From: Methanothermobacter sp.
GTDB lineage: Archaea > Methanobacteriota > Methanobacteria > Methanobacteriales > Methanothermobacteraceae
Assembly (NCBI RefSeq): GCF_030055425.1
Contig: NZ_JASFYE010000002.1
Span: forward strand, 1 to 64,000
DNA length: 64,000 bases
Direction of reading: 5' to 3'
Shown: one piece after another, positions 48,628 to 58,990 of the stretch
Layout of the letters: each line of letters opens with the position of its first letter
Numbering within the stretch: position 1 is the stretch's first letter
The notes under the pieces: model-generated
Told to the model about the DNA's origin: nothing
Seen by the model: the letters and a program-made list of their open reading frames with translations, nothing else
Database searches by the model: none
Position numbers and translations under genes: made by a program

Positions 48628-49941
48628 ATGAAAATACTTGTTGTGGGAACAGGAGCAAGGGAACATGCCATATGCAGTGCACTGGCAGATGAGGCAACAA
48701 TATACTCTGTGATGGGTAACAGGAACCCAGGTATATCAAGGCTTGCCAGTGAATTCATGGTTGCTCCTGAGGTTGACACAGAAAGGGTGGTCAATTTCGC
48801 ATTCAGTAAGGGCGTTGACCTGGCATTCATAGGTCCTGAGGCACCCCTCGAGGCAGGGCTGGTCAATGCCCTTGAGGAAGCAGGCATACTATCGGTGGGG
48901 CCCACCAGGGAGGCTGCCAGAATTGAGACAGACAAGTCATTCATGCGCAGACTCTTTGAAAGTTACAGTATCCCCGGGTCAATAACCTACCGTGTCTTTG
49001 ATGACAGGGAGGAACTCAGGGAGTTCATGGATGACTTTGAGGGCGAGGCTGTGGTAAAGCCGGTGGGACTCACAGGCGGAAAGGGTGTTAAGATAGTCGG
49101 CGAACACCTCCAGGACAACTCAGAGGCAATTGAATACGCCTGTGAGGTAATAGACAATCGTATAGGCGGCCATGCAAGTGTTGTTATAGAGGAAAGGGTT
49201 GTTGGGGAGGAATTCACCGTCCAGGCCTTCTCTGACGGCGACCGTATCGTACCAATGCCCGCAGTACAGGACCACCCCCACGCATATGAGGGTGACCAGG
49301 GCCCAATAACAGGAGGGATGGGTTCCTACTCAGACTCAGATGGTCTTTTACCGTTTCTAACACAGAAGGACTATGATGAAGCAGTTGAGATAATGCAGAA
49401 GACAATCGATGCAATTAAAAGTGAGGCAGGGCCCTATAAGGGAGTTCTCTATGGTCAGTTCATGCTCACAGCCGACGGACCGAAACTCATAGAGTACAAT
49501 GCACGTTTCGGGGACCCTGAGGCAATGAATGTGCTCCCACTACTTGAGTCCAGCATGCTTGAGATCTGTGAGGGAATCGTGGACGGAAGTCTCAGCGGGG
49601 CAAGGTTCAGGAACCTTGCAACGGTCTGCAAGTACCTTGTACCTGAGGGATACCCTGATAAGGGGGTTGCAGGCTCTGAAATAAGGGTTGAAGAGGATAA
49701 AATAGAGGACATGGGGGTTATAACGTACTATGCAGCGGTTAACCAGGAGAACAGCACCATATACACCTCCTCATCCAGGGCACTTGCACTGGTGGCCCTT
49801 GCAGAGAACATATACTCTGCAGAGGAGCTCTGTGAGAACGCCACAGGACACGTGAAGGGAAGGCTCTACCACCGGAGAGATATAGGTACCAGGGAGCTTG
49901 TTGAGAAGAGGGTGAAGCACATGGAGGACCTCCGGTCCTGA
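48628..49941 (+). CDS. purD: Phosphoribosylamine-glycine ligase
   Basis: A 437-residue ATP-grasp enzyme for the second step of purine synthesis. [15 protein letters not shown] near the start, [30 protein letters not shown] and [12 protein letters not shown] are all typical. ATG 48628 has GGGAGGA at 8 nt upstream. It starts a plus-strand pair with argF, which begins 12 nt after its stop. The long gap 48497-48627 on the opposite side carries the ilvB promoter. Confidence 0.95.
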   Translation: MKILVVGTGAREHAICSALADEATIYSVMGNRNPGISRLASEFMVAPEVDTERVVNFAFSKGVDLAFIGPEAPLEAGLVNALEEAGILSVGPTREAARIETDKSFMRRLFESYSIPGSITYRVFDDREELREFMDDFEGEAVVKPVGLTGGKGVKIVGEHLQDNSEAIEYACEVIDNRIGGHASVVIEERVVGEEFTVQAFSDGDRIVPMPAVQDHPHAYEGDQGPITGGMGSYSDSDGLLPFLTQKDYDEAVEIMQKTIDAIKSEAGPYKGVLYGQFMLTADGPKLIEYNARFGDPEAMNVLPLLESSMLEICEGIVDGSLSGARFRNLATVCKYLVPEGYPDKGVAGSEIRVEEDKIEDMGVITYYAAVNQENSTIYTSSSRALALVALAENIYSAEELCENATGHVKGRLYHRRDIGTRELVEKRVKHMEDLRS

Positions 49942-49953
49942 GGAGTTGGGCAG

Positions 49954-50853
49954 ATGAGGCATCTTCTATCTGTATGTGACATGGAAGACGTGGTGGCACT
50001 CCTTGACCTTGCAGATGACTACAAGGCAGGAAAAATCCCGGGAAAGGTACTTGAGGGCAGGACCCTTGCCATGATCTTTGAGAAATCATCAACAAGGACC
50101 AGGGTCTCCTTTGAGGTTGGGGCATCCCAGCTGGGTGCACAGCCCCTCTATCTATCAGCATCAGACCTGCAGCTTGGAAGGGGGGAGCCAATAGCAGACA
50201 CCGCAAGGACCCTCAGCAGATACGTTGATGGGATCATGATAAGGGCCATAAGGCACTTAGATGTGGTTGAACTTGCATCAGAGTCTTCTGTACCTGTTAT
50301 AAATGGGCTCACGGATCTTGAACACCCATGCCAGGCGCTGGCTGACATGCAGACTGTAAGGGAGAAACTGGGGGACTTCAGTGGTAGACTGGTATTCGTG
50401 GGTGATGGTAACAACGTCTGCAACTCACTGCTCCTCATAACAGCAATGCTGGGGATGGACATGGACATTGCCTGCCCACCAGGCTATGAACCCGACACGG
50501 AAATCACTGGAATGGCAGAAAAAATCGCCAGAAAAAGTGGTTCGGAGATAAGGGTGCTCCATGACCCTAGGGAAGCTGTTGATGGCGCGGATGTTGTCTA
50601 CACCGACGTCTGGGTCAGCATGGGCTATGAGGAAGAGGCGGATGAACGCCTCAGGGTATTCAGGCCATACCAGGTGAACTCAGAGCTCATGAAACTCGCA
50701 TCCCCCGACGCCATATTCATGCACTGTCTTCCTGCTGTGAGGGGGCAGGAAACGACCTCTGAGGTCATCGACGGGCCGCAGTCAGTTGTCTGGGATCAGG
50801 CAGAAAACAGGCTACATGCACAGAAGGCGATAATGCACTGGCTCATGGGATGA
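49954..50853 (+). CDS. argF: Ornithine carbamoyltransferase
   Basis: A 299-residue enzyme joining carbamoyl phosphate and ornithine for arginine synthesis. STRTRVSFE (47-55), HPCQALADMQT, and FMHCLPA with the ornithine-side cysteine are conserved. Length is typical for anabolic OTC. GGAGTTGGGC sits just before ATG. It follows purD; arginine and purine genes share no other link here. A gap of 171 nt with nothing recognisable separates it from the convergent argS. Confidence 0.95.
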   Translation: MRHLLSVCDMEDVVALLDLADDYKAGKIPGKVLEGRTLAMIFEKSSTRTRVSFEVGASQLGAQPLYLSASDLQLGRGEPIADTARTLSRYVDGIMIRAIRHLDVVELASESSVPVINGLTDLEHPCQALADMQTVREKLGDFSGRLVFVGDGNNVCNSLLLITAMLGMDMDIACPPGYEPDTEITGMAEKIARKSGSEIRVLHDPREAVDGADVVYTDVWVSMGYEEEADERLRVFRPYQVNSELMKLASPDAIFMHCLPAVRGQETTSEVIDGPQSVVWDQAENRLHAQKAIMHWLMG

Positions 50854-51024
50854 TTGAGGGTGTTGCCTGTGGTGATGGACTGCTCAGGCAGGCATGAACA
50901 GGAGTCCAGGGAGGGCTTCTCTGTTCACAGCATCCTTCTTTTATCCAACGCCGACTGAATGTCAGACTTCAATACATTATGTGCACATGAATTTTTCTGA
51001 GTTCCTGTTTAACCAAAAATTAAT

Positions 51025-52716
51025 TTACATGGTCTCCGGGGCATGTATACCCAGAAGACCAAGGGCATTTCTGATCACGATCCTGACAGAATCAACGAGC
51101 CTCAGCCTTGCACCCTCAAATTCAGACCCGATGACAGGTGTGGATCTGTAGAAACTGTTGAAGGCATTTGCAAGGTCCTGCACGTACTGTGCCACAGGGT
51201 GAACCCTCCTTGCCATGGCGGCCTCCTCAACAACCACAGGGAAACGGGCAAGGAGACGGACAAGTTCTTTTTCATCGTTTTCAGGTTCCCAGGTGTCTTC
51301 GATATCCTCATAGCCATTGAAGGATGCCTTCTTGAGGAGTTTGCATGCCCTTGCATGGGCGTACTGTATCGATGCACAGCCACGTTCAAAGCTGAGGGCC
51401 TCATCCCACCTGAACACAATGTGCTTCTCGGGGGAAAGGCGCGCTATATAGTACCTTATGGCCCCGTTGCCGATGGCCTCGGCGATATCGTCTGCAACGT
51501 CATCTGGAAGTTCTCTCCTCTTTTTAACCTCCTCAAAGGCCCTTTTATGGGCCTCGTCCATCAGTTCATCCACCGATATGAATACGCCCCTCCTTGTGGA
51601 CATTGAGCCCTCAGGGAGTGTTATGAACTCGTAGAATATGACCTCTGGTTTCTTACCCCCAAGGAGATCCACGGCGATTCCCACCTGCTCCGCTGCAAGT
51701 TTATGGTCCGATCCAAGGACGTCAATGAGAATATCCCCTTCACGGGATTTCTGGAGATGGTAGGCTATGTCCCTTGTGGAGTAGAGGGATGTTCCATCTG
51801 AACGGGTGAGCACAAGTTCCTTTTCAATGCCGAAATCCTCAAGGTCAAGGTAGAGGACCTCATTTTCCCTGGTGAGTCCCGTTTTTCTGAGGGATTCTAT
51901 AACCTCACCAACCGTCCCATCCCTTACCAGTTCCCCCTCCCACACGAACCTGTCGTGGTGGACGTGTAGCCTTTGCATGGTCTCCTTCATTCCATCAAGG
52001 CAGTACTCCACAACCTCCCTGAAGGTGTCCTCGTTCTCACCGGCCTCGTATTTCCTCAGGAGTTCATCCACCTCATCTTTTATACCAGGATCCTCTTTGA
52101 GTTTCTGGTTAACCTCAAGGTAGAGCCTTCCAACCCTGTGGTCCCTCTTATCCCCGGGGTAGTCATCCAGGGTTTTCTGGAGGTTCAGAAGGCCCCAGAC
52201 AATCATGGCTATCTGTCGCCCCATGTCATTAACGTAGTACTGGGTTTCAACCTGGTATCCTGCCATTCTGAGTATCCTTGCAAGTGAGTCCCCGATGATG
52301 GCATTCCTTATATGCCCTATGTGCAGGGGACCGTTGGGGTTTGCAGAGGTGTGCTCAAGGATTATCCTCTCACCCCTCTCTGGATGGGACCCGTAGTCGT
52401 CATCCATGATTTCAAGGAGTTTTCCTGAAAGCTTTCCATAGTCAACAAAGAAGTTTATGTAGGGCCCCTTTGATTCAACGGCCTCAAAGATCCCAGGAGT
52501 TTCAATCACCGACATTATATCGGAGGTTATCTCCATTGGCGGTCTTTTGAGTTCACCTGCAAGTTCAAAGGCCACCGTGCATGCAAGATCTCCCAGCTGG
52601 GGGTTTGGTGGTTCCTCCAGTTTGATCTCTGATGGTACTGGTAGCTGGAGCTTCTCAAGCGCCTCAATTATTGAATCCCTTGCACTGTTTTCAATGTATC
52701 TGAACAATTTCCTCAC
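51025..52716 (-). CDS. argS: Arginyl-tRNA synthetase
   Basis: A 563-residue class I synthetase. The HIGH-type motif is HIGH in [13 protein letters not shown] (about 133-142), the KMSKS region reads EGSMSTRRG, and the C-terminal [18 protein letters not shown] with DALRPH-like end fits the anticodon domain. Length matches archaeal ArgRS. It follows signal peptidase by 6 nt on the minus strand. Start ATG 52716 with GAGGAA upstream. The C-terminal MPDALHAPETM end reads GIHAPETM, normal for the family. Confidence 0.94.
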   Translation of the reverse strand: MRKLFRYIENSARDSIIEALEKLQLPVPSEIKLEEPPNPQLGDLACTVAFELAGELKRPPMEITSDIMSVIETPGIFEAVESKGPYINFFVDYGKLSGKLLEIMDDDYGSHPERGERIILEHTSANPNGPLHIGHIRNAIIGDSLARILRMAGYQVETQYYVNDMGRQIAMIVWGLLNLQKTLDDYPGDKRDHRVGRLYLEVNQKLKEDPGIKDEVDELLRKYEAGENEDTFREVVEYCLDGMKETMQRLHVHHDRFVWEGELVRDGTVGEVIESLRKTGLTRENEVLYLDLEDFGIEKELVLTRSDGTSLYSTRDIAYHLQKSREGDILIDVLGSDHKLAAEQVGIAVDLLGGKKPEVIFYEFITLPEGSMSTRRGVFISVDELMDEAHKRAFEEVKKRRELPDDVADDIAEAIGNGAIRYYIARLSPEKHIVFRWDEALSFERGCASIQYAHARACKLLKKASFNGYEDIEDTWEPENDEKELVRLLARFPVVVEEAAMARRVHPVAQYVQDLANAFNSFYRSTPVIGSEFEGARLRLVDSVRIVIRNALGLLGIHAPETM

Positions 52717-52722
52717 CTGCCT

Positions 52723-53160
52723 TCAGAGTCCCTTAAGCCAGAGTGTTATGTAGCCCACCTTGGGTATCATTAGCGGATTTGAACCCACCGTTATAACCCT
52801 TGCCTCAACCTGTGATGGGTACACAGGTGCGGGGTCAGGTGATGGGTTGTTGTCACCCTTTGTGATGTAGTATTTTTGACCTGCTTTATCCTTTTCGACG
52901 GCTATAACCCTGTGTATGACCGGTTCGGGGAACCATGTGGCGTCATAGATTATTATGTCACCCTTCTGCACGTTTTCAGGGTCCAGTTCATTTATGCCAA
53001 AAAAGTTGCTCTTCTCGATTATCACTATGTCGCCCCTGTAGAATACGGGCTCCATGCTTCCTGATACAACCACGTTCATGTGCTGTGATGCAACAACAGC
53101 GAGTAAGAGGAGGAGAATGTATGCTGCTGCTTCAATCAATTCCCTTTTATCATCACTCAT
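52723..53160 (-). CDS. Signal peptidase I, archaeal Ser/His type
   Basis: A 145-residue membrane protease cleaving Sec signal peptides. A transmembrane helix at about 8-25 precedes the catalytic SGSMEP with S35; VIHRVIAVE has H83 in place of the bacterial lysine, and KGDNN has D103, the archaeal/ER type Ser-His-Asp set. ATG 53160 is used; the open frame runs farther up without a ribosome site. Neighbours ilvD and argS are on the same strand with gaps under 10 nt. Confidence 0.93.
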   Translation of the reverse strand: MSDDKRELIEAAAYILLLLLAVVASQHMNVVVSGSMEPVFYRGDIVIIEKSNFFGINELDPENVQKGDIIIYDATWFPEPVIHRVIAVEKDKAGQKYYITKGDNNPSPDPAPVYPSQVEARVITVGSNPLMIPKVGYITLWLKGL

Positions 53161-53168
53161 GCTCACAC

Positions 53169-54818
53169 CTATCTCAGAATGGCACCTGTATCTGCTGAAC
53201 CTGCGAGTTTCCTGTAGCGTGCAAGCCATCCCTTAACGCGGCGCTCTGGTTTTTCTGCAGATTCAATCCTTCTTCTGATCTCATCTTCTGTCAGATCAAC
53301 CTCAAGCTTTCTTGAGGGTATATCTATCCTTATTGTGTCCCCATCCCTCACAGCCGCTATGGGACCATCCTCCATTGCCTCGGGGGAGACGTGTCCCACG
53401 CATGGCCCCCTGGTACCACCTGAAAACCTTCCATCGGTTATGAGGGCCACCCTTTCAAGCCCCATACCTGCAATTGCAGAGGTGGGGTTCAGCATCTCCC
53501 TCATACCAGGGCCCCCCTTGGGGCCCTCGTACCTTATTACGATGACATCACCCTCGGCTATATCTCCACTGAATATTGCCTCAACACACTCATCTTCACT
53601 CTCAAATACCCTGGCTGGGCCCTCATGGACCAGCATATCCTCTGCAACGGCCCCCTGTTTCACCACGGAGCCCCTGGGTGCCAGGTTACCCCTGAGTATG
53701 GCGAGGCCACCCTCCCGGTGGACCGGGTCATCCAGGGGCCTTATAACTGTGGTGTCACTCACCCTGGCATCCCTCATGTTCTCAGCGACGGTTTTTCCTG
53801 TGCAGGTTATGCAGCTGGTGTTGAGGTGATCCATGAGGGTTTTCATGACGGCCGGTATTCCCCCTGCCCTATCAAGGTCTATCATCATATGATCACCTGC
53901 CGGTGATATTGATGCTATGTGGGGTATTCTGAGGCTCAGCTCATCAAAGACGTCAAGGTTGATGCCAAGGCCCTCCATCTCAGCTGCTATGGCAGGGATG
54001 TGGAGTGCGCTGTTGGTTGACCCCCCAAGTGCAAGGTCCACCATCACCGCGTTTTCAAAGGCCTCCCTGCTCATTATATCTGTGGGTTTGAGGTTTTCCT
54101 TCACCATTTCCACTATCCTGTGACCTGAGAGCCTTGCAATCTGCCTCTTTTTTGAGCTTACAGCATGGGCAGTTGCGCATCCAGGGAGGCTCATTCCCAA
54201 TGCCTCTGTGAGGCAGGCCATGGTGTTGGCTGTGAAGAGTCCTGCACATGAACCTGGACCTGGACAGGCGCATCTTTCGAGCTCGGCGAGTTCATCCTCA
54301 CTCATTTCACCTGCACTCACTGCGCCTACACCCTCATATACATTTATGAGGTCAACCTTCCTTCCCTGGAACTCTCCTGGTAGCATGGGGCCACCGGTGA
54401 CCACTATTGATGGTATGTCAAGTCTTGCAGCGGCCATCAGCATACCCGGTACTATCTTATCACACGTTGGAAGAAGGACAAGTCCGTCAAGGGCATGGGC
54501 CATTGCCATGCTCTCCACGGTATCTGCGACTATCTCCCTTGATGCAAGGGAGTACTTCATGCCCTCATGGTTCATGGCTATTCCGTCGCATATGGCCATG
54601 GTGTTGAATTCAAATGCAACTCCACCTGCAGCGTTGATTCCGGCCCTGACCTCATCTGCAAGTTCCCTAAGGTGGAGGTGGCCTGGCACGATATCCGTGT
54701 AGCTGTTGGCTATCCCTATGAATGGCTTTTCAAAGTCATGGTCTGTCAGGCCACATGCCCTGAGGAGGGAGCGGTGGGGCGCCCTCTGTATTCCCCTTTT
54801 TATGGTATCACTTTTCAT
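53169..54818 (-). CDS. ilvD: Dihydroxy-acid dehydratase
   Basis: A 549-residue Fe-S dehydratase for the third step of valine and isoleucine synthesis. [47 protein letters not shown] and [11 protein letters not shown] with the Fe-S cysteines are present in the right order. ATG 54818 follows GGTGATTCC. The shared ilv motif lies 26-39 nt upstream. Divergent from the MgtC/DUF4010 gene. Confidence 0.95.
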   Translation of the reverse strand: MKSDTIKRGIQRAPHRSLLRACGLTDHDFEKPFIGIANSYTDIVPGHLHLRELADEVRAGINAAGGVAFEFNTMAICDGIAMNHEGMKYSLASREIVADTVESMAMAHALDGLVLLPTCDKIVPGMLMAAARLDIPSIVVTGGPMLPGEFQGRKVDLINVYEGVGAVSAGEMSEDELAELERCACPGPGSCAGLFTANTMACLTEALGMSLPGCATAHAVSSKKRQIARLSGHRIVEMVKENLKPTDIMSREAFENAVMVDLALGGSTNSALHIPAIAAEMEGLGINLDVFDELSLRIPHIASISPAGDHMMIDLDRAGGIPAVMKTLMDHLNTSCITCTGKTVAENMRDARVSDTTVIRPLDDPVHREGGLAILRGNLAPRGSVVKQGAVAEDMLVHEGPARVFESEDECVEAIFSGDIAEGDVIVIRYEGPKGGPGMREMLNPTSAIAGMGLERVALITDGRFSGGTRGPCVGHVSPEAMEDGPIAAVRDGDTIRIDIPSRKLEVDLTEDEIRRRIESAEKPERRVKGWLARYRKLAGSADTGAILR

Positions 54819-54843
54819 GGAATCACCGTTATTATCATCACCC

Positions 54844-54857
54844 TGATTATTATTAAT
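54844..54857. promoter_or_regulatory. Shared ilv motif upstream of ilvD
   Basis: TGATTATTATTAAT, which differs by one base from the ilvB copy (48518-48531) and sits at 26-39 nt from the ATG, against 22-35 for ilvB. It extends to the near-palindrome TGATTATTATTAATTATCA (54844-54862, one mismatched pair). A TATA-like stretch on the minus strand is centred near 54872, as at ilvB. Confidence 0.5.
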
Positions 54858-54902
54858 TATCATGGAATAAATAATATTAATTTAACTGTCATATATTATA
54901 AC

Positions 54903-56147
54903 ATGGATTTCCCTGTAATTAAGTTTTTGATAGCCCTTGCCATAGGAGCCCTGGTGGGTATTGAGAGGGAGCGGAGGACCCAGGGGACTGAATTTGCGGG
55001 TATAAGGACCTTCATCCTGATATCACTCATGGGGGCCCTTTCAGCATATCTATCAGAGATTTTCCCTCTGATGCTTCCTCTTGCCTTTCTGGGTCTGGTT
55101 GCCATAGTATCTGCGAGTTACATTGTGAGCACGAGGGATGATGGGGATATTGGGATAACAGGTGAGGTTGCAGCGTTTGTAACCTTCATGCTTGGGGCCA
55201 TGTGTTTTTCAGGTGATTACAGGCTTGCAGCAATGCTTGCCATCATTGTAACGGCTCTCCTTGCCCTCAAAAGGTACATTCACATTGCCGTAAGGAGGAT
55301 AAGTGAGAGGGAGATGATAGATACAATAAAATTCCTTGTAATAGCCTTTGTGATTCTCCCTCTTCTTCCGGATACATCGCTTGGCCCGTGGGGGGTTTTC
55401 AACCCCTATCAGGTGTGGCTGATGGTGGTGTTCATATCAGCCATAAGCTATTCAGGTTACATTGCAATGAAGATAGCAGGTCCAGACAGGGGCCTTAGCG
55501 CCACGGGAATAATAGGGGGACTGGTGTCAAGTACAGCTGTGGTTACGGCAATGGCAGGTCGGGTTAGGGAATCTGATGATCTCATAAGGCCTGCGGTGTT
55601 CGCATCGGTCGTTTCAAGTTCAATGATGTTTTTCAGGATCCTGCTGGAGGTCTCCGTTATAAACCCCTCACTTATGGGATACGTTGCACCCCCAATGCTT
55701 GCAATGGGGGTAACCGGGATGGCCATGGGTGTTCTGTTCATCAGGTCACCATCGAAGATTGATCAGGATATTAAAATTCAAAACCCATTCTCTGTTAAGC
55801 CTGCACTCATATTCGGGGCGCTTTTCATGGCTATTCTATTCCTATCCAAGGCAGCGAACGTCTACATTGGCAGTGGGGGTGTCCTGGCTGCGGCTGTGAT
55901 TTCTGGGGTTGCTGATGTGGATGCCATAACTGTGAGCATGTCTTTACTGGCAGCAGGGGGTTCTTTAAGTTCTTCAACAGCTGCAGCTGCCATAACCCTT
56001 GCAGGAGTCTCAAATACAATTATAAAGGGCGGACTGGCTTTTGCACTTGGCACAAGAATGTTCGGGAAAAGGGTGGGGACCCTCTTCCTCGTCATTGTTG
56101 GCACAGGCCTCGTGGCGGTTGGCCTTATGGTATCTAGTTACTTTTGA
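54903..56147 (+). CDS. MgtC/SapB and DUF4010 membrane protein
   Basis: A 414-residue polytopic protein. Residues 1-140 match MgtC/SapB (IKFLIALAIGALVGIERERR, GIRTFILISLMGALSAYLS, GITGEVAAFVTFMLG); the rest is the DUF4010 part with AIDGxVSSTAVT-like GLVSSTAVVTAMAGR and a final ADVDAITVSMS helix, giving about 12 spans in all. Transported species is not known. The ATG at 54903 is the first methionine that fits the domain, but no ribosome site precedes it and a TATA-like AATAATATTAATT ends about 22 nt before it, so a leaderless message is likely. The frame upstream to 54567 lies inside ilvD and is not used. Confidence 0.8.
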   Translation: MDFPVIKFLIALAIGALVGIERERRTQGTEFAGIRTFILISLMGALSAYLSEIFPLMLPLAFLGLVAIVSASYIVSTRDDGDIGITGEVAAFVTFMLGAMCFSGDYRLAAMLAIIVTALLALKRYIHIAVRRISEREMIDTIKFLVIAFVILPLLPDTSLGPWGVFNPYQVWLMVVFISAISYSGYIAMKIAGPDRGLSATGIIGGLVSSTAVVTAMAGRVRESDDLIRPAVFASVVSSSMMFFRILLEVSVINPSLMGYVAPPMLAMGVTGMAMGVLFIRSPSKIDQDIKIQNPFSVKPALIFGALFMAILFLSKAANVYIGSGGVLAAAVISGVADVDAITVSMSLLAAGGSLSSSTAAAAITLAGVSNTIIKGGLAFALGTRMFGKRVGTLFLVIVGTGLVAVGLMVSSYF

Positions 56148-56200
56148 TTTGTTAGGCTTGATGGTGTTGGCACCTTTTTTAATTTGAATCCACCACAAAC

Positions 56201-56518
56201 TCATGACCTTATCATGGTGAGGAGCATCTTGAAGGGTTCCCTCGCCATCACTGCATGTGGCTCGTTGGCCGGCATTATTATCATCTCCCCTGCGGCCACA
56301 AGGTTCTTCTCTCCACTTATTGTAATTTCTGCCTCACCCTCGATCACCTGGACCATGGCATCGAAGGGCGCAGTGTGTTCACTGAGGCCCTGCCCCCTGT
56401 CAAAGGCAAAGAGGGTCACTGTACCGGTGTCCTTTCTGATGATCTCCCTGCTCACAACTGAATCGTCCTGGTAGTCAATGAGCTCATTCAGTTTCAGAAC
56501 CTTTCCCTTAATCTCCAT
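56201..56518 (-). CDS. Cupin domain protein
   Basis: A 105-residue single-domain cupin: motif 1 spans GLSEHTAPFDAMVQVIEGEAEI (metal histidine H48) and motif 2 is GEMIIMPANEPHAVMA (H88). A metal enzyme or a sensor; substrate unknown. It follows the rubredoxin-Hcp gene by only 6 nt on the same strand, so the two are probably in one transcript; this hints at a redox or nitrosative stress role, but the link is context only. Confidence 0.75.
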   Translation of the reverse strand: MEIKGKVLKLNELIDYQDDSVVSREIIRKDTGTVTLFAFDRGQGLSEHTAPFDAMVQVIEGEAEITISGEKNLVAAGEMIIMPANEPHAVMAREPFKMLLTMIRS

Positions 56519-56524
56519 TTTTCA

Positions 56525-58000
56525 TCACCCCATCATTTTCTTCATGTCCTCTTCAGGGTCACCTATTGGTGTGAGTTCATAGTTATCAACGAGCACATTT
56601 ATGATGTCGTCGTTGGCCCATCCAGGCAGTATGGGACCTATGTACATGCCCCTGAGGTTGAGTGATAGGAGGCTCCAGAGTATTGCAGCGGCCTTCTGCT
56701 CCATCCAGCTGAGGACTATGCTGAGGGGCAGATCATTCACGTCCATACTGAAGAGGTTGCTCAGTGCCTCCACAAGTTCCACTGCCACTATGGAGTCGTT
56801 GCACTGGCCAAGGTCTATTAGCCTGGGAATCCCCTCAATGTCACCCAGATCCATTGAGTTGAAACGGTACTTGCCGCAGGCCAGTGTGAGGACCACGGTA
56901 TCCTGGGGGAGCTTCCTCACAAATTCGGTGTAGTACTCTGCCCTGGGTAGCGGAGAATCACACCCACCAACAAGGAAGAATCTCCTGATTTTACCCTCCT
57001 CCACCAGCTCCTTTATTTTATCTGCAAGTGAGAGGATTGTTGAGAGTCCGAAACCTGTTGTTAGTGTCGCTGCCTCCTCCTCTTTAAGGGGTGGAAGTTC
57101 CAGTGCCTTCTCTATCACTGGACTGAAGTCGTAGCCATCCACATGTTCAACCCCCGGGAGCCGGGCAACACCACAGGTGAACATTCTATCCCTGTAGCTG
57201 TCATGGGGTAGCAGAACACAGTTTGATGTTCCAAGCACCGCGGCGCTGTAGCGTGAGAAGGTCTCCCTCTGGTCGAACCAGGGCCCTCCGAGCTGCCCGG
57301 CAAGGTGCGGGTACTTCCTGAGGCCAGGGTAACCATGGGCTGGGAGCAGCTCCGAGTGTGTGTACACATTCACACCAGTATCCTCGGTCTGCTTGAGCAG
57401 CTCTTCAAGCGCCTTCAGGCTGTGACCTGTTGCTATTATGGCGGGGCCATCAAGGGCCCCAACCCTCACCTCTGTGGGTTCAGGTTCCCCGTAGGTGTCA
57501 ATGTGGGCCTTTTTGAGGAGCTTCATGGTCCTCAGGTTCATCTCACCAGCCTCAAGGGCGAGGGTTACGAATTCCTCTGCATCGAAGTTCACGTTGGTGA
57601 GTGTTGAGTAGAATCCCCTCTCAAGGAAGGCATCCACAACTTCATCTGTGTATCCGAGTTCACGGGCATGGTAGAGGTAGGCAGAGATCCCCTTAATTGC
57701 AAATAGAAGGTTGTCCTGGAGTCTTGCAACGGTTGCTTCCTTTCCACAGACCCCCTTTACTGTGCAGGCCCTTCCACGGACGGTCTGGGAGCACTGGTAG
57801 CAGAACATGTCTATGTCCTCTGGCCTCACGCGCCTCACCTCACCCTTCAGGGGCTCGAACTGGTCCTTACCCACATTGCATACCGGGCAGACCCAGTCCT
57901 CTGGAAGTTCCTGGAAGGGGGTTCCAGGTTTTATACCTGATGTGGGGTCACCCACGTCAGGGTCGTATATGTAGTCACATACCTTGCAGCGGTACTTCAT
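56525..58000 (-). CDS. hcp: Rubredoxin-hybrid cluster protein fusion (hydroxylamine reductase type)
   Basis: A 491-residue fusion. Residues 1-52 are a rubredoxin (C5, C8, C38, C41, with YxCxxCxYxYDPxxGD). The rest is the hybrid cluster protein: N-terminal cluster cysteines C67, C70, C79 and C85 ([20 protein letters not shown]), then the hybrid cluster ligands in [35 protein letters not shown] and [10 protein letters not shown]. Hcp proteins reduce NO or hydroxylamine. Fusion with rubredoxin would deliver electrons directly. ATG 58000 follows GGTGATTGAA; a longer frame is not supported. Divergent from the TrmB-type regulator. Confidence 0.88.
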   Translation of the reverse strand: MKYRCKVCDYIYDPDVGDPTSGIKPGTPFQELPEDWVCPVCNVGKDQFEPLKGEVRRVRPEDIDMFCYQCSQTVRGRACTVKGVCGKEATVARLQDNLLFAIKGISAYLYHARELGYTDEVVDAFLERGFYSTLTNVNFDAEEFVTLALEAGEMNLRTMKLLKKAHIDTYGEPEPTEVRVGALDGPAIIATGHSLKALEELLKQTEDTGVNVYTHSELLPAHGYPGLRKYPHLAGQLGGPWFDQRETFSRYSAAVLGTSNCVLLPHDSYRDRMFTCGVARLPGVEHVDGYDFSPVIEKALELPPLKEEEAATLTTGFGLSTILSLADKIKELVEEGKIRRFFLVGGCDSPLPRAEYYTEFVRKLPQDTVVLTLACGKYRFNSMDLGDIEGIPRLIDLGQCNDSIVAVELVEALSNLFSMDVNDLPLSIVLSWMEQKAAAILWSLLSLNLRGMYIGPILPGWANDDIINVLVDNYELTPIGDPEEDMKKMMG

Positions 58001-58021
58001 TTCAATCACCATATTAAAAAC

Positions 58022-58050
58022 TGACAGCAAATTATATATAGATTTTGTCA
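58022..58050. promoter_or_regulatory. Inverted repeat around TATA box between hcp and trmB-like gene
   Basis: TGACA (58022-58026) and TGTCA (58046-58050) form 5-base arms around 19 bases that hold TATATATA (58032-58040). The arms flank the likely promoter of the TrmB-type gene and lie 22-50 nt from the hcp start, a position suited to a repressor controlling both. Inference only. Confidence 0.4.
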
Positions 58051-58087
58051 CTATTTGAGTATAAAATGTAACACTAGAGGTGTCTGT

Positions 58088-58834
58088 TTGGAGAGGAAGG
58101 TGAGGAATGCGCTTAGACTCCTGGGACTTACAGATTATCAGGCGGCCGCATACACTGCAATGGTGTCACTGGTATCTGCAGGGGCATCCGAGGCGGCCGA
58201 GGCATCAGGAATCCCAAGGTCAAGGATCTATGAGGTACTGAGGCAGCTTTCAGAAAGGGGATTCGTGGAGGTGGAGCGCGGCAAACCTCTCAGGTACCAT
58301 GTGGTCCCCCCTGCAGAGGTTTTCAGGAGGGAAAAGAAGAGAATAATGAAGGAACTGGATGATGCCATGCACCAGCTCAGGCGAACCTATGAGGACCAGG
58401 TTTCAAGGGTACCGGCCCCGGTATGGCTCATACACGGACAGGAGAAGATAATGAAGAAGGAACTCGAGATCATATCGAGGACAAGGTCCGAACTCAAAAT
58501 GAGGATGGGTTTCATATTCAGGGGCGAGCTGAGAGAGCTGCGCCCTGCAATTGAGAGGATAATGGATAGGGGTGCTGATGTAAGGATAATGGCACCTGAG
58601 GATCTTGATCTGCCCTGTGAGGTGAGGGTCGTGAGCATGCCGCCTGTTCGGATGTTTGTGAGGGACTCAGTGGAGATGATGTGGATATTCTCCAGGTTCA
58701 CACCTGAGGGATCACCGGTACCTGAGTCTGCAATGGGTATATGGAACCAGTACCCTGAGATAGCAGAGAACTACTCGAGGATATTTGACGGCATATGGCA
58801 TGGGAAATCCTATGGAGAGGGAGGAGGTATCTAG
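58088..58834 (+). CDS. TrmB-family transcriptional regulator
   Basis: A 248-residue regulator. Winged helix (about 1-70): [21 protein letters not shown] and [31 protein letters not shown]. The middle is a coiled-coil ([18 protein letters not shown]), the end is a PLD-like effector domain ([25 protein letters not shown]). It likely controls the divergent rubredoxin-Hcp gene. TTG at 58088 is chosen because GAGGTG is 5 nt upstream and the winged helix starts there. An upstream TTG at 58055 lacks a ribosome site. Effector unknown; the family often senses sugars, but redox or NO signals are possible here. Confidence 0.75.
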   Translation: MERKVRNALRLLGLTDYQAAAYTAMVSLVSAGASEAAEASGIPRSRIYEVLRQLSERGFVEVERGKPLRYHVVPPAEVFRREKKRIMKELDDAMHQLRRTYEDQVSRVPAPVWLIHGQEKIMKKELEIISRTRSELKMRMGFIFRGELRELRPAIERIMDRGADVRIMAPEDLDLPCEVRVVSMPPVRMFVRDSVEMMWIFSRFTPEGSPVPESAMGIWNQYPEIAENYSRIFDGIWHGKSYGEGGGI

Positions 58835-58990
58835 CCACACCATTTATGCAGTAATCTGCCGGGTCTTCAGCACTTAATCCATGGATATGCAGTTTTCTGG
58901 AGTCTTTTATCATTCCCCTTCACATAGGCAATATTTAAAAACCTTCGCCCTTAAAACAATAACATTATATTATTCTTACAAGGTGATGGC

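Noticed and set aside
50875-50958. Small 27-codon frame after argF
   Set aside because: Preceded by GGTG directly at the start codon but composition is unlike a protein and nothing supports it; treated as chance.
54567-54902. N-terminal extension of the MgtC/DUF4010 frame
   Set aside because: This stretch lies antisense to the start of ilvD and its promoter, and the domain begins exactly at the ATG at 54903.
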